From: Azospirillum sp. TSH64 | GTDB taxonomy: Bacteria > Pseudomonadota > Alphaproteobacteria > Azospirillales > Azospirillaceae | DNA length: 64,000 nucleotides | NCBI RefSeq assembly: GCF_003116035.1 | Contig: NZ_LGQW01000015.1 | Span: 6,183,485 to 6,247,484, forward strand | Reading direction: 5' to 3' | Shown: one piece after another, positions 37,333 through 45,528 of the stretch | Position numbering within the stretch: position 1 is the stretch's first letter | Layout: each line of letters opens with the position of its first letter | The notes under the pieces: generated by a model | Databases searched by the model: none | Told to the model about the DNA's origin: nothing | What the model saw: the letters and a program-made list of their open reading frames with translations, nothing else | Program-made: the position numbers and the translations under genes

Positions 37333-38252
37333 GTCCTTCCGAACAGCGGCGCGCGGGCCAGCAGCGCGTCGGTTTGCTGACAGATCTCGTCATGGACCCC
37401 GCGGTCCAGCTTGCGCAGCCAGCGCGGCGGGATCGACTCCACGCCATAGGTGGCGCCGGCCAGCATGCCGGCGATGGCGCCGGTGGTGTCGGCGTCGCCG
37501 CCCTGGTTGACCGTCTCCACCACGCAGGATTCGACCGAATCGGTCTGGAAGTAATAGTGGAAGACGGTCTGCACCGTATCGACGATGAAGGCGGTCGACA
37601 GGCCGCGATAGGGTTCGAACTTGAACTGGCGATGCCTGGCGATCAGGGCGTTGGCCTCCTCCCGCGCGGCGACGATGCCGCCGCCCAGCACCAGCCGCCG
37701 CACCATCCGGCCGAGCGCGATCACCGCGGAATCGGACAGCTGGTTGCAGTGGGTGATGTGCGACTGCTCGACCGACCAGCGCTCGAAGGCGGCATCGTCG
37801 CCCAGCGTCGCCAGCGCCACCGGCAGGTTGCGCATCGCCGCCCCGTTGCCGGCATGGTATTCAGACTCCGGCTCCTCCAGCGTGCCGTTCATGATGAAGC
37901 GGCGGATGCCGCGGCGTGTCGTGTCGCCGACATCGACCGGCACCGATTTCAGCCAGATGGCGAACTCCTCGGCGGCGCGGCGGGCCTCCCATTCCGGCCC
38001 GGACAGGATGGCGCGGCCGAGATGGAGCGACATCTCGGTGTCGTCCGTCACCTGTCCGGCCGCCAGCTTCAGCCAGCCGCCGCCCTTGATGTGTTTGTGG
38101 ACGCCATATTGATGGGCGATCTCGCCCTTGGTCAGGAACTCCACCGTCGCTCCCAGCGCGTCGCCGCAGGCGAGGCCGAGATAGGCGCCGAGCGCCCTGG
38201 AACGAATCTGGGGGGAGCGGATGTCAGGCGTCAGACTCGTCGGATCGGTCAT
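37329..38252 (-). CDS. draG: ADP-ribosyl-[dinitrogen reductase] glycohydrolase
   Basis: A 307-residue dimanganese hydrolase that removes ADP-ribose from NifH and so reactivates nitrogenase. It has the ADP-ribosylglycohydrolase motifs LACGDALGATVEF, QVTDDTEMS (metal ligands at residues 70-72) and NQGGDADTTGAIAGML near the C-terminus. The N-terminus contains IRSRALGAYLGLA, as in known Azospirillum DraG; the start at 38252 is a likely choice though its ribosome-binding site is weak. It follows draT by 76 bases. Confidence 0.93.
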   Translation of the reverse strand: MTDPTSLTPDIRSPQIRSRALGAYLGLACGDALGATVEFLTKGEIAHQYGVHKHIKGGGWLKLAAGQVTDDTEMSLHLGRAILSGPEWEARRAAEEFAIWLKSVPVDVGDTTRRGIRRFIMNGTLEEPESEYHAGNGAAMRNLPVALATLGDDAAFERWSVEQSHITHCNQLSDSAVIALGRMVRRLVLGGGIVAAREEANALIARHRQFKFEPYRGLSTAFIVDTVQTVFHYYFQTDSVESCVVETVNQGGDADTTGAIAGMLAGATYGVESIPPRWLRKLDRGVHDEICQQTDALLARAPLFGRT

Positions 38253-38328
38253 GCCGTTGGGCACAGGGTCCGTCCCTTCCTGGTGCGTCCCGCGGACGGC
38301 AGGCAAGCCGCCGCCGGACGTGAGGTTG

Positions 38329-39189
38329 TCAGAGAAGCGACACACCCACGCGATAGTCCCCGCCGATCACCAGATATTCTCCTTCTCCCTGGAAAGGGTA
38401 GCGCGGCAGGATGTCGCGGAAGAAGACGATCTTGGGCAGCGGCACCCACGCATCGAGGATGTAGTCGCCGAACTGGCCGGCGATGTCGCGGTTGATGGAA
38501 AAGGAACACAGGTTGTTCAGCCGCAGCACCGCGGTGCGCTTGTCCGGCCGGGCAACGATGTGGTGTTCCTCGAAATCGTTGACGCCGCGGTAGAGCCGGA
38601 TGTGCGAGGCCCAGTTGGGCATCGGCGCGTCGGGCCAGCCGCGGCGGATCGTCCACTGGCAGAACTCGTACAGAAGGTCGAGCTGCAGGTGGATGTTGTT
38701 GTTGTGGAAGCGGGTCGACTGCTTCTGTTCGCCATAGGCCGCCCAGGCGTCGGAGGCGAAGCGGCGGATCGGTTCGCCATGGAAGGTCGGCAGCAGGCCG
38801 AAACGGCTCTCCACCCAGCCCTTCAGAACCGCCCCTTCCGCCCGGTTGCTGTCGAACATCCAGCCTTTCAGCAGACGCAGGTAGCTGGCGCGGAAACGCC
38901 GCCTGCCATCCGGCCCTTCGGTTCCCGAGAAGTCGGGGTTCACCCCGAACACCGCCGCCATATGGCGCTGGAATATGTCGGAGGCGGTCGGCGCGTCGCG
39001 GCACTCGTCCAGCGCCTCGAACAGGGCGGCATGTTCGCTGCGGGTGGCGCCGATGCGCAGGCGCCGCGGTTCGTCATTGTAGGCTTCGCCGCACAGGGCG
39101 GCGGCCGGCACATTGACGAGGTTGGCGCGGTGGGCGCGCAACGCCAGCGGTGAATCGGGCGGCACGTTGGGCTCCTGCGTCCGGCCCAT
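38329..39189 (-). CDS. draT: NAD(+)-dinitrogen-reductase ADP-ribosyltransferase
   Basis: A 286-residue DraT that transfers ADP-ribose from NAD to one arginine of NifH when ammonium or darkness/energy loss is signalled. Conserved segments: PPDSPLALRAHRANLVNVP at the N-terminus, the RFHNNNIHLQLDLLYEFC region, LYRGVNDFEEH, and SFSINRDIAGQFGDYILDAWVPLPKI. The start at 39189 aligns with known DraT length; in-frame codons further upstream exist and no strong ribosome-binding site settles the choice. The target NifH is encoded 1.8 kb away on the opposite strand. Confidence 0.9.
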   Translation of the reverse strand: MGRTQEPNVPPDSPLALRAHRANLVNVPAAALCGEAYNDEPRRLRIGATRSEHAALFEALDECRDAPTASDIFQRHMAAVFGVNPDFSGTEGPDGRRRFRASYLRLLKGWMFDSNRAEGAVLKGWVESRFGLLPTFHGEPIRRFASDAWAAYGEQKQSTRFHNNNIHLQLDLLYEFCQWTIRRGWPDAPMPNWASHIRLYRGVNDFEEHHIVARPDKRTAVLRLNNLCSFSINRDIAGQFGDYILDAWVPLPKIVFFRDILPRYPFQGEGEYLVIGGDYRVGVSLL

Positions 39190-39404
39190 CCCATCGCTCG
39201 TCACCACCCCGTCCGCCACGCCGTTCCGCTCCGCCGCAATGTCATTACTTCTTATATGGATATTGCATAAGCCGGCGCGTGCCAAGCCTTCACCGCCGCA
39301 ACCGGCACAGGCGTGTCGCCGCATGTCGCAACATTGTCCATTTGAAGCCGAACGATCCGTCCCCATACTCTGTAAAGCGACGCTTACGATCCGGCGGCAC
39401 CCGC

Positions 39405-40700
39405 ATGGCCTTCTGGCCGACCAAGTACGACGACAGCCGGCGCCGGCGCACTTCGCCGCTGCCCACCCAGACGCCTGCCGCGACGCCCGCCCCTGCCAGC
39501 CCCGTCACGCCTGCCGGCGGTCCGCCACGGGGCGTCGCGGAGGCCCGGACCGCCCTGCGGCTGGCCCAGCTTCTCCGCGGCACGATCACCCCCCTGCGCG
39601 GCGACACGGTGCTGGAAATCCTGGAGCCGCACCGGCCGCGCCTGGTGCCCAAGCCGGTCAACCCGCTGCCGGCATTGGTCGGCAAGCCGCAGGGACAGAT
39701 GGTCGACGCGCTGCTGCGGCCCATCGGCCAGATCGTCACCGACGTGTTGTTGCCGGGGGTGCGCGACCACCTGATCGACCGGCTGGTGGCCGGCCGCACC
39801 GACCATGAGGACAGCCTGCCGGGCGCCGTCGACCTTGCCGAAGCGATGCGGGCGCTGGTCGGCCGGATGCGCGGCGCCGGCAAGGGCCATCTCCAGGCCG
39901 TCGTCTCCGCCATCGGCACCGATGCCCGCGCCACCGCCGACGCACTGACCAGGGACAGCCGCCCCATCGACGTGGGCGGCATCGACAGGCTGGCCCGCGC
40001 CCTGCTGCGCTTCGAGGTGCGGCGGATGGCGCTGGAGGCGCTGGGGGGTGCCAGCGCCCTGCAGGACGTCATCTATCAGTCGCGACGGCTGGCCCGCTAT
40101 TCCCTGCGCCGCGCCACCGAGGCGATCGAGGGATTTGTCGCCGACCGCGGGCTGAAGACGCTGCATGCCAGCCTCGCCACCCTGGCCCAGGCCGACGGGC
40201 TGATCGTCATCGCGCTGCGCAATCTGGACGACCAGGAGGAGACGAAGGAGGAGTCCGGCCCCTTCGTCGAGCCGGCCGACCGCAAGGCGATGAACGACTG
40301 GCTGTCGGCGGCGTGGCGCCTTTCCGACACATTGTTCGATCTTGTCGGCAAGGCCGCGGCCGGCGGCGAGCTGGACGACCTGCTGTTCGCCGCCTTGCTG
40401 CGGCAACTGCGCAGCCTGCATCACTTCTGCGCCGACCTGACCCACGCCGGCCGCCCGGCGGCCGTGGACACGCTGAAGCAGCGGCTGGTCGACCGCTGTG
40501 ACGCGCTGGCCCGCCTGACTGGGGAGCGTCTGGTCGAGGCGCTGCTGGCCAAGCCCGCCGATCCCGCCCTCGCCCGTCGGCTGTTGGCGCGCGGCCGTCT
40601 GCTCGCCCAGCTGCTCTATGACATGAACCGCGACGAGGCGGTGGAGGAGCTGGCGCTCCGCATCGTCGTCGCTGCCGAGGCGCTGGGCGAAGAGCGCTGA
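39405..40700 (+). CDS. Hypothetical alpha-helical protein upstream of nifH
   Basis: A 431-residue protein with a Pro/Thr/Ala-rich N-terminal 45 residues and a long, mostly helical remainder rich in Leu, Ala and Arg. I see no known catalytic motif, signal peptide or membrane segment. The start at 39405 (MAFWPTKYDDS) is the first ATG after the divergent draT promoter region. It ends 264 bases before nifH and in the same direction, but the nifH control elements lie between them. Function is unknown; its position between draT and nifH suggests a nitrogen-fixation link only by association. Confidence 0.6.
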   Translation: MAFWPTKYDDSRRRRTSPLPTQTPAATPAPASPVTPAGGPPRGVAEARTALRLAQLLRGTITPLRGDTVLEILEPHRPRLVPKPVNPLPALVGKPQGQMVDALLRPIGQIVTDVLLPGVRDHLIDRLVAGRTDHEDSLPGAVDLAEAMRALVGRMRGAGKGHLQAVVSAIGTDARATADALTRDSRPIDVGGIDRLARALLRFEVRRMALEALGGASALQDVIYQSRRLARYSLRRATEAIEGFVADRGLKTLHASLATLAQADGLIVIALRNLDDQEETKEESGPFVEPADRKAMNDWLSAAWRLSDTLFDLVGKAAAGGELDDLLFAALLRQLRSLHHFCADLTHAGRPAAVDTLKQRLVDRCDALARLTGERLVEALLAKPADPALARRLLARGRLLAQLLYDMNRDEAVEELALRIVVAAEALGEER

Positions 40701-40752
40701 AGCGCAGGAATCGGCGGGCCCGCCCGCTTCCAAAGCTCCCCTGCCGCAAAGA

Positions 40753-40769
40753 CCCGACAAAATGTCGGG
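40753..40769. terminator. Short hairpin after the hypothetical gene
   Basis: CCCGACA (40753-40759) and TGTCGGG (40763-40769) form a 7-bp stem with loop AAA, 52 bases after the stop of the upstream gene and just before the NifA site. It may end the upstream transcript; no T run follows. Confidence 0.4.
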
Positions 40770-40781
40770 CTTTGTCGTGTG

Positions 40782-40797
40782 TGTCGGGACCACGACA
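40782..40797 (+). promoter_or_regulatory. NifA upstream activator sequence of nifH
   Basis: TGTCGGGACCACGACA fits TGT, 10 bases, ACA exactly. It lies about 84 bases before the -24 element, the usual distance for NifA. It is enclosed in a larger perfect dyad: CTTTGTCGTG (40770-40779) and CACGACAAAG (40791-40800). Confidence 0.88.
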
Positions 40798-40836
40798 AAG
40801 GAAAGGGAAAGGCTTCCTGAGAAAATTATATAATAA

Positions 40837-40849
40837 AATCAATAGCTTA
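40837..40849 (+). promoter_or_regulatory. IHF binding site of the nifH promoter
   Basis: AATCAATAGCTTA matches the IHF consensus WATCAA, 4 bases, TTR at all defined positions. It is in an A+T-rich tract between the NifA site and the sigma-54 promoter, where IHF bends DNA to bring NifA to the polymerase. Confidence 0.8.
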
Positions 40850-40865
40850 TTGGATTTTCTAGCTC

Positions 40866-40881
40866 TGGCACGGGTCGTGCA
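40866..40881 (+). promoter_or_regulatory. Sigma-54 (-24/-12) promoter of nifHDK
   Basis: TGGCACGGGTCGTGCA matches TGGCACG, 4 bases, TTGCW with one mismatch (G for T in the -12 element). It lies 82 bases before the nifH start, giving a leader of about 70 bases. Confidence 0.9.
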
Positions 40882-40963
40882 ATCCATGAAATCCGAAGCG
40901 GCCACGAACCGGCCGCACCGGATCGAAACACAGTCCCACGACCCAAGCACAGGAGCGACCCAC

Positions 40964-41860
40964 ATGGCCAAAGCGCCTCTGCGTCAGATCGCCTTTTACG
41001 GCAAGGGCGGTATCGGCAAATCCACCACATCTCAGAACACGCTGGCCGCGCTGGTCGAGCTGGATCAGAGGATCCTGATCGTCGGCTGCGACCCGAAGGC
41101 CGACTCGACCCGCCTGATCCTGCACGCAAAGGCCCAGGACACCGTCCTGCATCTGGCCGCCGAGGCCGGCTCGGTCGAGGATCTGGAGCTCGAGGACGTC
41201 CTCAAGATCGGCTACAAGAACATCAAGTGCGTCGAGTCCGGCGGTCCGGAGCCGGGGGTCGGCTGCGCCGGCCGCGGCGTCATCACCTCGATCAACTTCC
41301 TGGAAGAGAACGGCGCCTACGACGACGTGGACTATGTGTCCTACGACGTGCTGGGCGACGTGGTGTGCGGCGGCTTCGCCATGCCCATCCGCGAGAACAA
41401 GGCCCAGGAAATCTACATCGTCATGTCCGGCGAGATGATGGCGCTCTACGCCGCCAACAACATCGCCAAGGGCATTCTGAAGTACGCGCACAGCGGCGGC
41501 GTCCGTCTCGGCGGCCTGATCTGCAACGAGCGCCAGACGGACAAGGAATGGGATCTGGCCGACGCGCTGGCCAAGCGCCTGGGCTCCAAGCTGATCCACT
41601 TCGTGCCGCGCGACAACATCGTCCAACACGCCGAGCTGCGCCGCATGACGGTCATCGAGTACGCCCCGGACAGCAAGCAGGCCGGCGAATACCGCGCGCT
41701 CGCCAACAAGATCCATGCGAACTCGGGCCAGGGTTGCATCCCGACCCCGATCACCATGGAAGAGCTGGAAGAGATGCTGATGGACTTCGGCATCATGAAG
41801 ACCGAGGAGCAGCAGCTCGCCGAGCTGGCCGCCAAGGAAGCGGCGAAGGCCGGCGCCTGA
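40964..41860 (+). CDS. nifH: Nitrogenase iron protein (dinitrogenase reductase)
   Basis: A 298-residue homodimeric ATPase that delivers electrons to NifDK and also serves in FeMo-co synthesis. The P-loop is YGKGGIGKST (residues 12-21). Cys101 and Cys135 ligate the bridging [4Fe-4S] cluster, and Arg104 (in CAGRGV) is the residue corresponding to the DraT target (Arg101 in usual numbering). AGGAG (40951-40955) sets the start. It is the first gene of nifHDK; a strong hairpin separates it from nifD. Confidence 0.98.
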   Translation: MAKAPLRQIAFYGKGGIGKSTTSQNTLAALVELDQRILIVGCDPKADSTRLILHAKAQDTVLHLAAEAGSVEDLELEDVLKIGYKNIKCVESGGPEPGVGCAGRGVITSINFLEENGAYDDVDYVSYDVLGDVVCGGFAMPIRENKAQEIYIVMSGEMMALYAANNIAKGILKYAHSGGVRLGGLICNERQTDKEWDLADALAKRLGSKLIHFVPRDNIVQHAELRRMTVIEYAPDSKQAGEYRALANKIHANSGQGCIPTPITMEELEEMLMDFGIMKTEEQQLAELAAKEAAKAGA

Positions 41861-41889
41861 CCCCAGGCGTAGCGACGGTTGCCTACCGG

Positions 41890-41914
41890 CCCCCCTGCCG
41901 TCCGCGCAGGGGGG
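41890..41914 (+). terminator. GC-rich hairpin between nifH and nifD
   Basis: CCCCCCTGC (41890-41898) pairs perfectly with GCAGGGGGG (41906-41914), 9 bp with a 7-base loop, 30 bases after the nifH stop. With no T run it is more likely an mRNA 3'-end stabiliser or attenuator, which would give more nifH than nifDK message. Confidence 0.6.
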
Positions 41915-42044
41915 ACCGCCTGAACACTGGCCCCATCCCCAGCCCCGCACAACGCCGACCCAGCAAAGCCAGGGGCGACGGCGTGGGAGGGAGGGGCTCG
42001 GTCACGCGCTGAAGTGGCGCGAATATTCAAGCAGGAGGCCGGCT

Positions 42045-43484
42045 ATGAGCCTGTCCGAGAACACCACGGTCGACGTCAAGAACCTCGTCAACGAAGTCCT
42101 CGAAGCCTATCCCGAAAAATCCCGCAAGCGCCGCGCCAAGCACCTGAACGTGCTGGAGGCCGAGGCCAAGGACTGCGGCGTCAAGTCGAACGTCAAGTCC
42201 ATCCCCGGCGTCATGACCATCCGCGGCTGCGCCTATGCCGGCTCCAAGGGCGTGGTGTGGGGTCCGATCAAGGACATGATCCACATCTCCCACGGTCCGG
42301 TCGGCTGCGGCTACTACTCCTGGTCCGGCCGCCGCAACTACTACATCGGCGACACCGGTGTGGACAGCTGGGGCACGATGCACTTCACCTCCGACTTCCA
42401 GGAGAAGGACATCGTCTTCGGCGGCGACAAGAAGCTGCACAAGGTCATCGAGGAAATCAACGAGCTGTTCCCGCTGGTGAACGGCATCTCGATCCAGTCG
42501 GAATGCCCGATCGGCCTGATCGGCGACGACATCGAGGCTGTCGCCCGCGCCAAGTCGGCGGAAATCGGCAAGCCGGTCATCCCCGTGCGCTGCGAAGGCT
42601 TCCGCGGCGTGTCCCAGTCGCTGGGCCACCACATCGCCAACGACGCCATCCGCGACTGGGTGTTCGAGAAGACGGAACCCAAGGCCGACTTCGTCTCCAC
42701 CCCCTATGACGTCACCATCATCGGCGACTACAACATCGGCGGCGACGCCTGGTCGTCCCGCATCCTCCTGGAGGAGATCGGCCTGCGCGTGATCGCCCAG
42801 TGGTCGGGCGACGGCACCATGGCCGAGCTGGAGAACACGCCGAAGGCCAAGGTCAACCTGATCCACTGCTACCGCTCGATGAACTACATCGCGCGCCACA
42901 TGGAAGAGAAGTTCAACATTCCTTGGATGGAATACAACTTCTTCGGCCCGAGCCAGATCGCCGAATCCCTGCGCAAGATCGCCGCTCTCTTCGACGACAA
43001 GATCAAGGAGAACGCCGAGAAGGTCATCGCCCGTTACCAGCCGATGGTCGATGCGGTCATCGCCAAGTACAAGCCGCGGCTGGACGGCAAGAAGGTCATG
43101 ATCTACGTCGGCGGCCTGCGTCCCCGCCACGTCGTCGATGCCTACCATGACCTGGGCATGGAGATCATCGGCACCGGCTACGAGTTCGCCCACAACGACG
43201 ACTATCAGCGCACGCCGCACTATGTGAAGGAAGGCACGCTGATCTACGACGACGTCACCGCGTTCGAACTGGAGAAGTTCGTCGAGGCGATGCGTCCCGA
43301 CCTCGTCGCGTCGGGCATCAAGGAAAAGTACGTGTTCCAGAAGATGGGCCTGCCGTTCCGCCAGATGCACAGCTGGGACTACTCCGGCCCGTACCACGGC
43401 TATGACGGTTTCGCGATCTTCGCCCGCGATATGGACCTGGCCATCAACAACCCCGTCTGGGGCGTGATGAAGGCCCCGTTCTGA
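42045..43484 (+). CDS. nifD: Nitrogenase molybdenum-iron protein alpha chain
   Basis: A 479-residue subunit carrying FeMo-co. P-cluster ligands are Cys62, Cys88 and Cys154; FeMo-co ligands are Cys275 (LIHCYRS) and His442 (RQMHSWDY); His195 (SLGHH) is the proton-relay residue. All numbers coincide with the Azotobacter reference. AGGAGG (42032-42037) precedes the ATG. There is no deletion or anomaly. Confidence 0.98.
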   Translation: MSLSENTTVDVKNLVNEVLEAYPEKSRKRRAKHLNVLEAEAKDCGVKSNVKSIPGVMTIRGCAYAGSKGVVWGPIKDMIHISHGPVGCGYYSWSGRRNYYIGDTGVDSWGTMHFTSDFQEKDIVFGGDKKLHKVIEEINELFPLVNGISIQSECPIGLIGDDIEAVARAKSAEIGKPVIPVRCEGFRGVSQSLGHHIANDAIRDWVFEKTEPKADFVSTPYDVTIIGDYNIGGDAWSSRILLEEIGLRVIAQWSGDGTMAELENTPKAKVNLIHCYRSMNYIARHMEEKFNIPWMEYNFFGPSQIAESLRKIAALFDDKIKENAEKVIARYQPMVDAVIAKYKPRLDGKKVMIYVGGLRPRHVVDAYHDLGMEIIGTGYEFAHNDDYQRTPHYVKEGTLIYDDVTAFELEKFVEAMRPDLVASGIKEKYVFQKMGLPFRQMHSWDYSGPYHGYDGFAIFARDMDLAINNPVWGVMKAPF

Positions 43485-43515
43485 CCATCGGCCTCTGGAA
43501 CAGGAGAATTTGAGA

Positions 43516-45075
43516 ATGACCGACAAGCTTTCGCAGAGCGCCGACAAGGTCCTCGACCACTACACCCTCTTCCGGCAGCCCGAATATGCGGCGATGTTCG
43601 AGAAGAAGAAGACCGAGTTCGAGTACGGCCATTCGGACGAGGAAGTCGCCCGCGTGTCCGAATGGACGAAGTCCGAGGACTACAAGGCGAAGAACTTCGC
43701 CCGTGAAGCGGTCGTCATCAACCCGACCAAGGCCTGCCAGCCGATCGGCGCGATGTTCGCCGCCCAGGGCTTCGAGGGCACCCTGCCCTTCGTCCACGGC
43801 TCCCAGGGCTGCGTCGCCTATTACCGCACCCATTTGACCCGTCACTTCAAGGAGCCCAACAGCGCGGTCTCCTCGTCGATGACGGAAGACGCGGCGGTGT
43901 TCGGCGGCCTGAACAACATGATCGACGGCCTGGCGAACGCCTATGCGCTCTACAAGCCGAAGATGATCGCGGTGATGACCACCTGCATGGCCGAAGTCAT
44001 CGGCGACGATCTGCAGGGCTTCATCGCCAACGCGAAGAACAAGGAAAGCGTCCCGGCCGACTTCCCGGTCCCCTACGCCCACACCCCGGCCTTCGTCGGC
44101 AGCCACATCGTCGGCTACGACAACATGATCAAGGGGATCCTGACCAACTTCTGGGGCACGTCGGAGAATTTCGACACGCCCAAGACCGAGCAGATCAACC
44201 TGATCCCGGGCTTCGACGGCTTCGCGGTCGGCAACAACCGCGAACTGAAGCGCATCGCCGGCGAGTTCGGCGTGAAGCTGCAAATCCTGTCCGACGTGTC
44301 CGACAATTTCGACACGCCGATGGATGGCGAGTACCGCATGTATGACGGCGGCACCACCATCGAGGAGACCAAGGAGGCCCTGCACGCCAAGGCCACCATC
44401 TCCATGCAGGAGTACAACACGACCCAGACCCTGCAGTTCTGCAAGGAGAAGGGCCAGGAAGTCGCCAAGTTCAACTACCCGATGGGCGTCACCGGCACCG
44501 ACGAGCTGCTGCTGAAGCTCGCCGAACTGTCGGGCAAGCCGGTCCCGGCCAGCCTGAAGCTGGAGCGCGGCCGTCTGGTCGACGCCATCGCCGACAGCCA
44601 CACCCACATGCACGGCAAGCGCTTCGCGGTCTACGGCGACCCGGACTTCTGCCTGGGCATGACCAAGTTCCTGCTGGAGCTGGGTGCGGAGCCGGTGCAC
44701 ATCCTGTCGACCTCCGGCTCCAAGAAATGGGAGAAGCAGGTCCAGAAGGTGCTGGACGCCTCGCCCTTCGGCAAGTCGGGTGCGGCCCATGGCGGCAAGG
44801 ATCTGTGGCACCTGCGCTCGCTGATCTTCACCGACAAGGTGGACTACATCATCGGCAACAGCTACGGCAAGTATCTGGAGCGCGACACCAAGGTTCCGCT
44901 GATCCGCCTGACCTACCCGATCTTCGACCGCCACCACCACCACCGCTACCCGACCTGGGGCTACCAGGGCGCGCTGAACGTGCTGGTGCGGATCCTGGAC
45001 CGGATCTTCGAGGACATCGACGCCAACACCAACATCGTCGGCCAGACCGACTACTCGTTCGACCTGATCCGCTGA
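43516..45075 (+). CDS. nifK: Nitrogenase molybdenum-iron protein beta chain
   Basis: A 519-residue subunit completing the alpha2-beta2 MoFe protein and sharing the P-cluster through Cys74, Cys99 (HGSQGCVAYYRTH) and Cys157 (TTCMAEVIGDD). The C-terminus has YPIFDRHHHHRYPTWGYQG. CAGGAG lies just upstream of the ATG; it follows nifD by 31 bases. A hairpin terminator is present about 100 bases after the stop, ending the nifHDK transcript. Confidence 0.98.
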   Translation: MTDKLSQSADKVLDHYTLFRQPEYAAMFEKKKTEFEYGHSDEEVARVSEWTKSEDYKAKNFAREAVVINPTKACQPIGAMFAAQGFEGTLPFVHGSQGCVAYYRTHLTRHFKEPNSAVSSSMTEDAAVFGGLNNMIDGLANAYALYKPKMIAVMTTCMAEVIGDDLQGFIANAKNKESVPADFPVPYAHTPAFVGSHIVGYDNMIKGILTNFWGTSENFDTPKTEQINLIPGFDGFAVGNNRELKRIAGEFGVKLQILSDVSDNFDTPMDGEYRMYDGGTTIEETKEALHAKATISMQEYNTTQTLQFCKEKGQEVAKFNYPMGVTGTDELLLKLAELSGKPVPASLKLERGRLVDAIADSHTHMHGKRFAVYGDPDFCLGMTKFLLELGAEPVHILSTSGSKKWEKQVQKVLDASPFGKSGAAHGGKDLWHLRSLIFTDKVDYIIGNSYGKYLERDTKVPLIRLTYPIFDRHHHHRYPTWGYQGALNVLVRILDRIFEDIDANTNIVGQTDYSFDLIR

Positions 45076-45177
45076 CCGGCAGGCCGCCGGCGCTTCAGCT
45101 TTCGATTTGCAGGCATCGGTTCAGCCAAACCGTCGGGCCGGGATTTCCATCCCCCAGCCCGGCGGCAACCTCCCCAG

Positions 45178-45216
45178 CCCGGAGAGCGTCGGCAACGGCG
45201 CGCTCCGGGTATTTTT
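45178..45216 (+). terminator. Intrinsic terminator of nifHDK
   Basis: CCCGGAG (45178-45184) pairs with CTCCGGG (45203-45209), extended by three more pairs inside, and is followed by TATTTTTG. Stem plus T run 100 bases after nifK fits a Rho-independent terminator. Confidence 0.8.
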
Positions 45217-45528
45217 GTCGGGAGAAGGAACACGGGAGACTGAGAAGCAGTCTTTATTTCTGGAGATTATATTGCCGCCTTGAAGTAATTTATGGTCGGT
45301 CCGCAGAACGATCAGGCTTCAAAAAGCGGATTGATTTTGCAGAGACTAAAATATATAGGGGAGAAATAGGTAAAATTGCATATATTGAGCAAAAATCACC
45401 CTTATATTCATGCTTTCACCACACCTTAGGACCAATACTAATTGACCTAATGCCGCTCCGTGCGCTTCGATTATTTACGGTCGGCTTTCGATCGTGGCGC
45501 ACCGCAAACGCAAGGAAGGGGGGCGGAA
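45217..45528. other. A+T-rich intergenic region before the nif-embedded chemoreceptor
   Basis: About 310 bases with a clear drop in G+C (about 45240-45480). It should hold the promoter of the PAS chemoreceptor gene. No TGT-N10-ACA site and no -24/-12 element was found, so the gene is probably not a direct NifA/sigma-54 target. The short in-frame ORF extension into it (from 45460) lacks a ribosome-binding site. Confidence 0.55.

Noticed and set aside
39268..39284. Minus-strand TGGCACG upstream of draT as a sigma-54 promoter
   Set aside because: The expected -12 GC is one base out of register and the TTGC element is missing; -24/-12 spacing is strict, so the match was taken as chance.
45217..45528. 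NifA site upstream of the embedded chemoreceptor
   Set aside because: The best TGT...ACA pair (near 45216) has 11 bases between the half-sites instead of 10, and no -24/-12 element follows.
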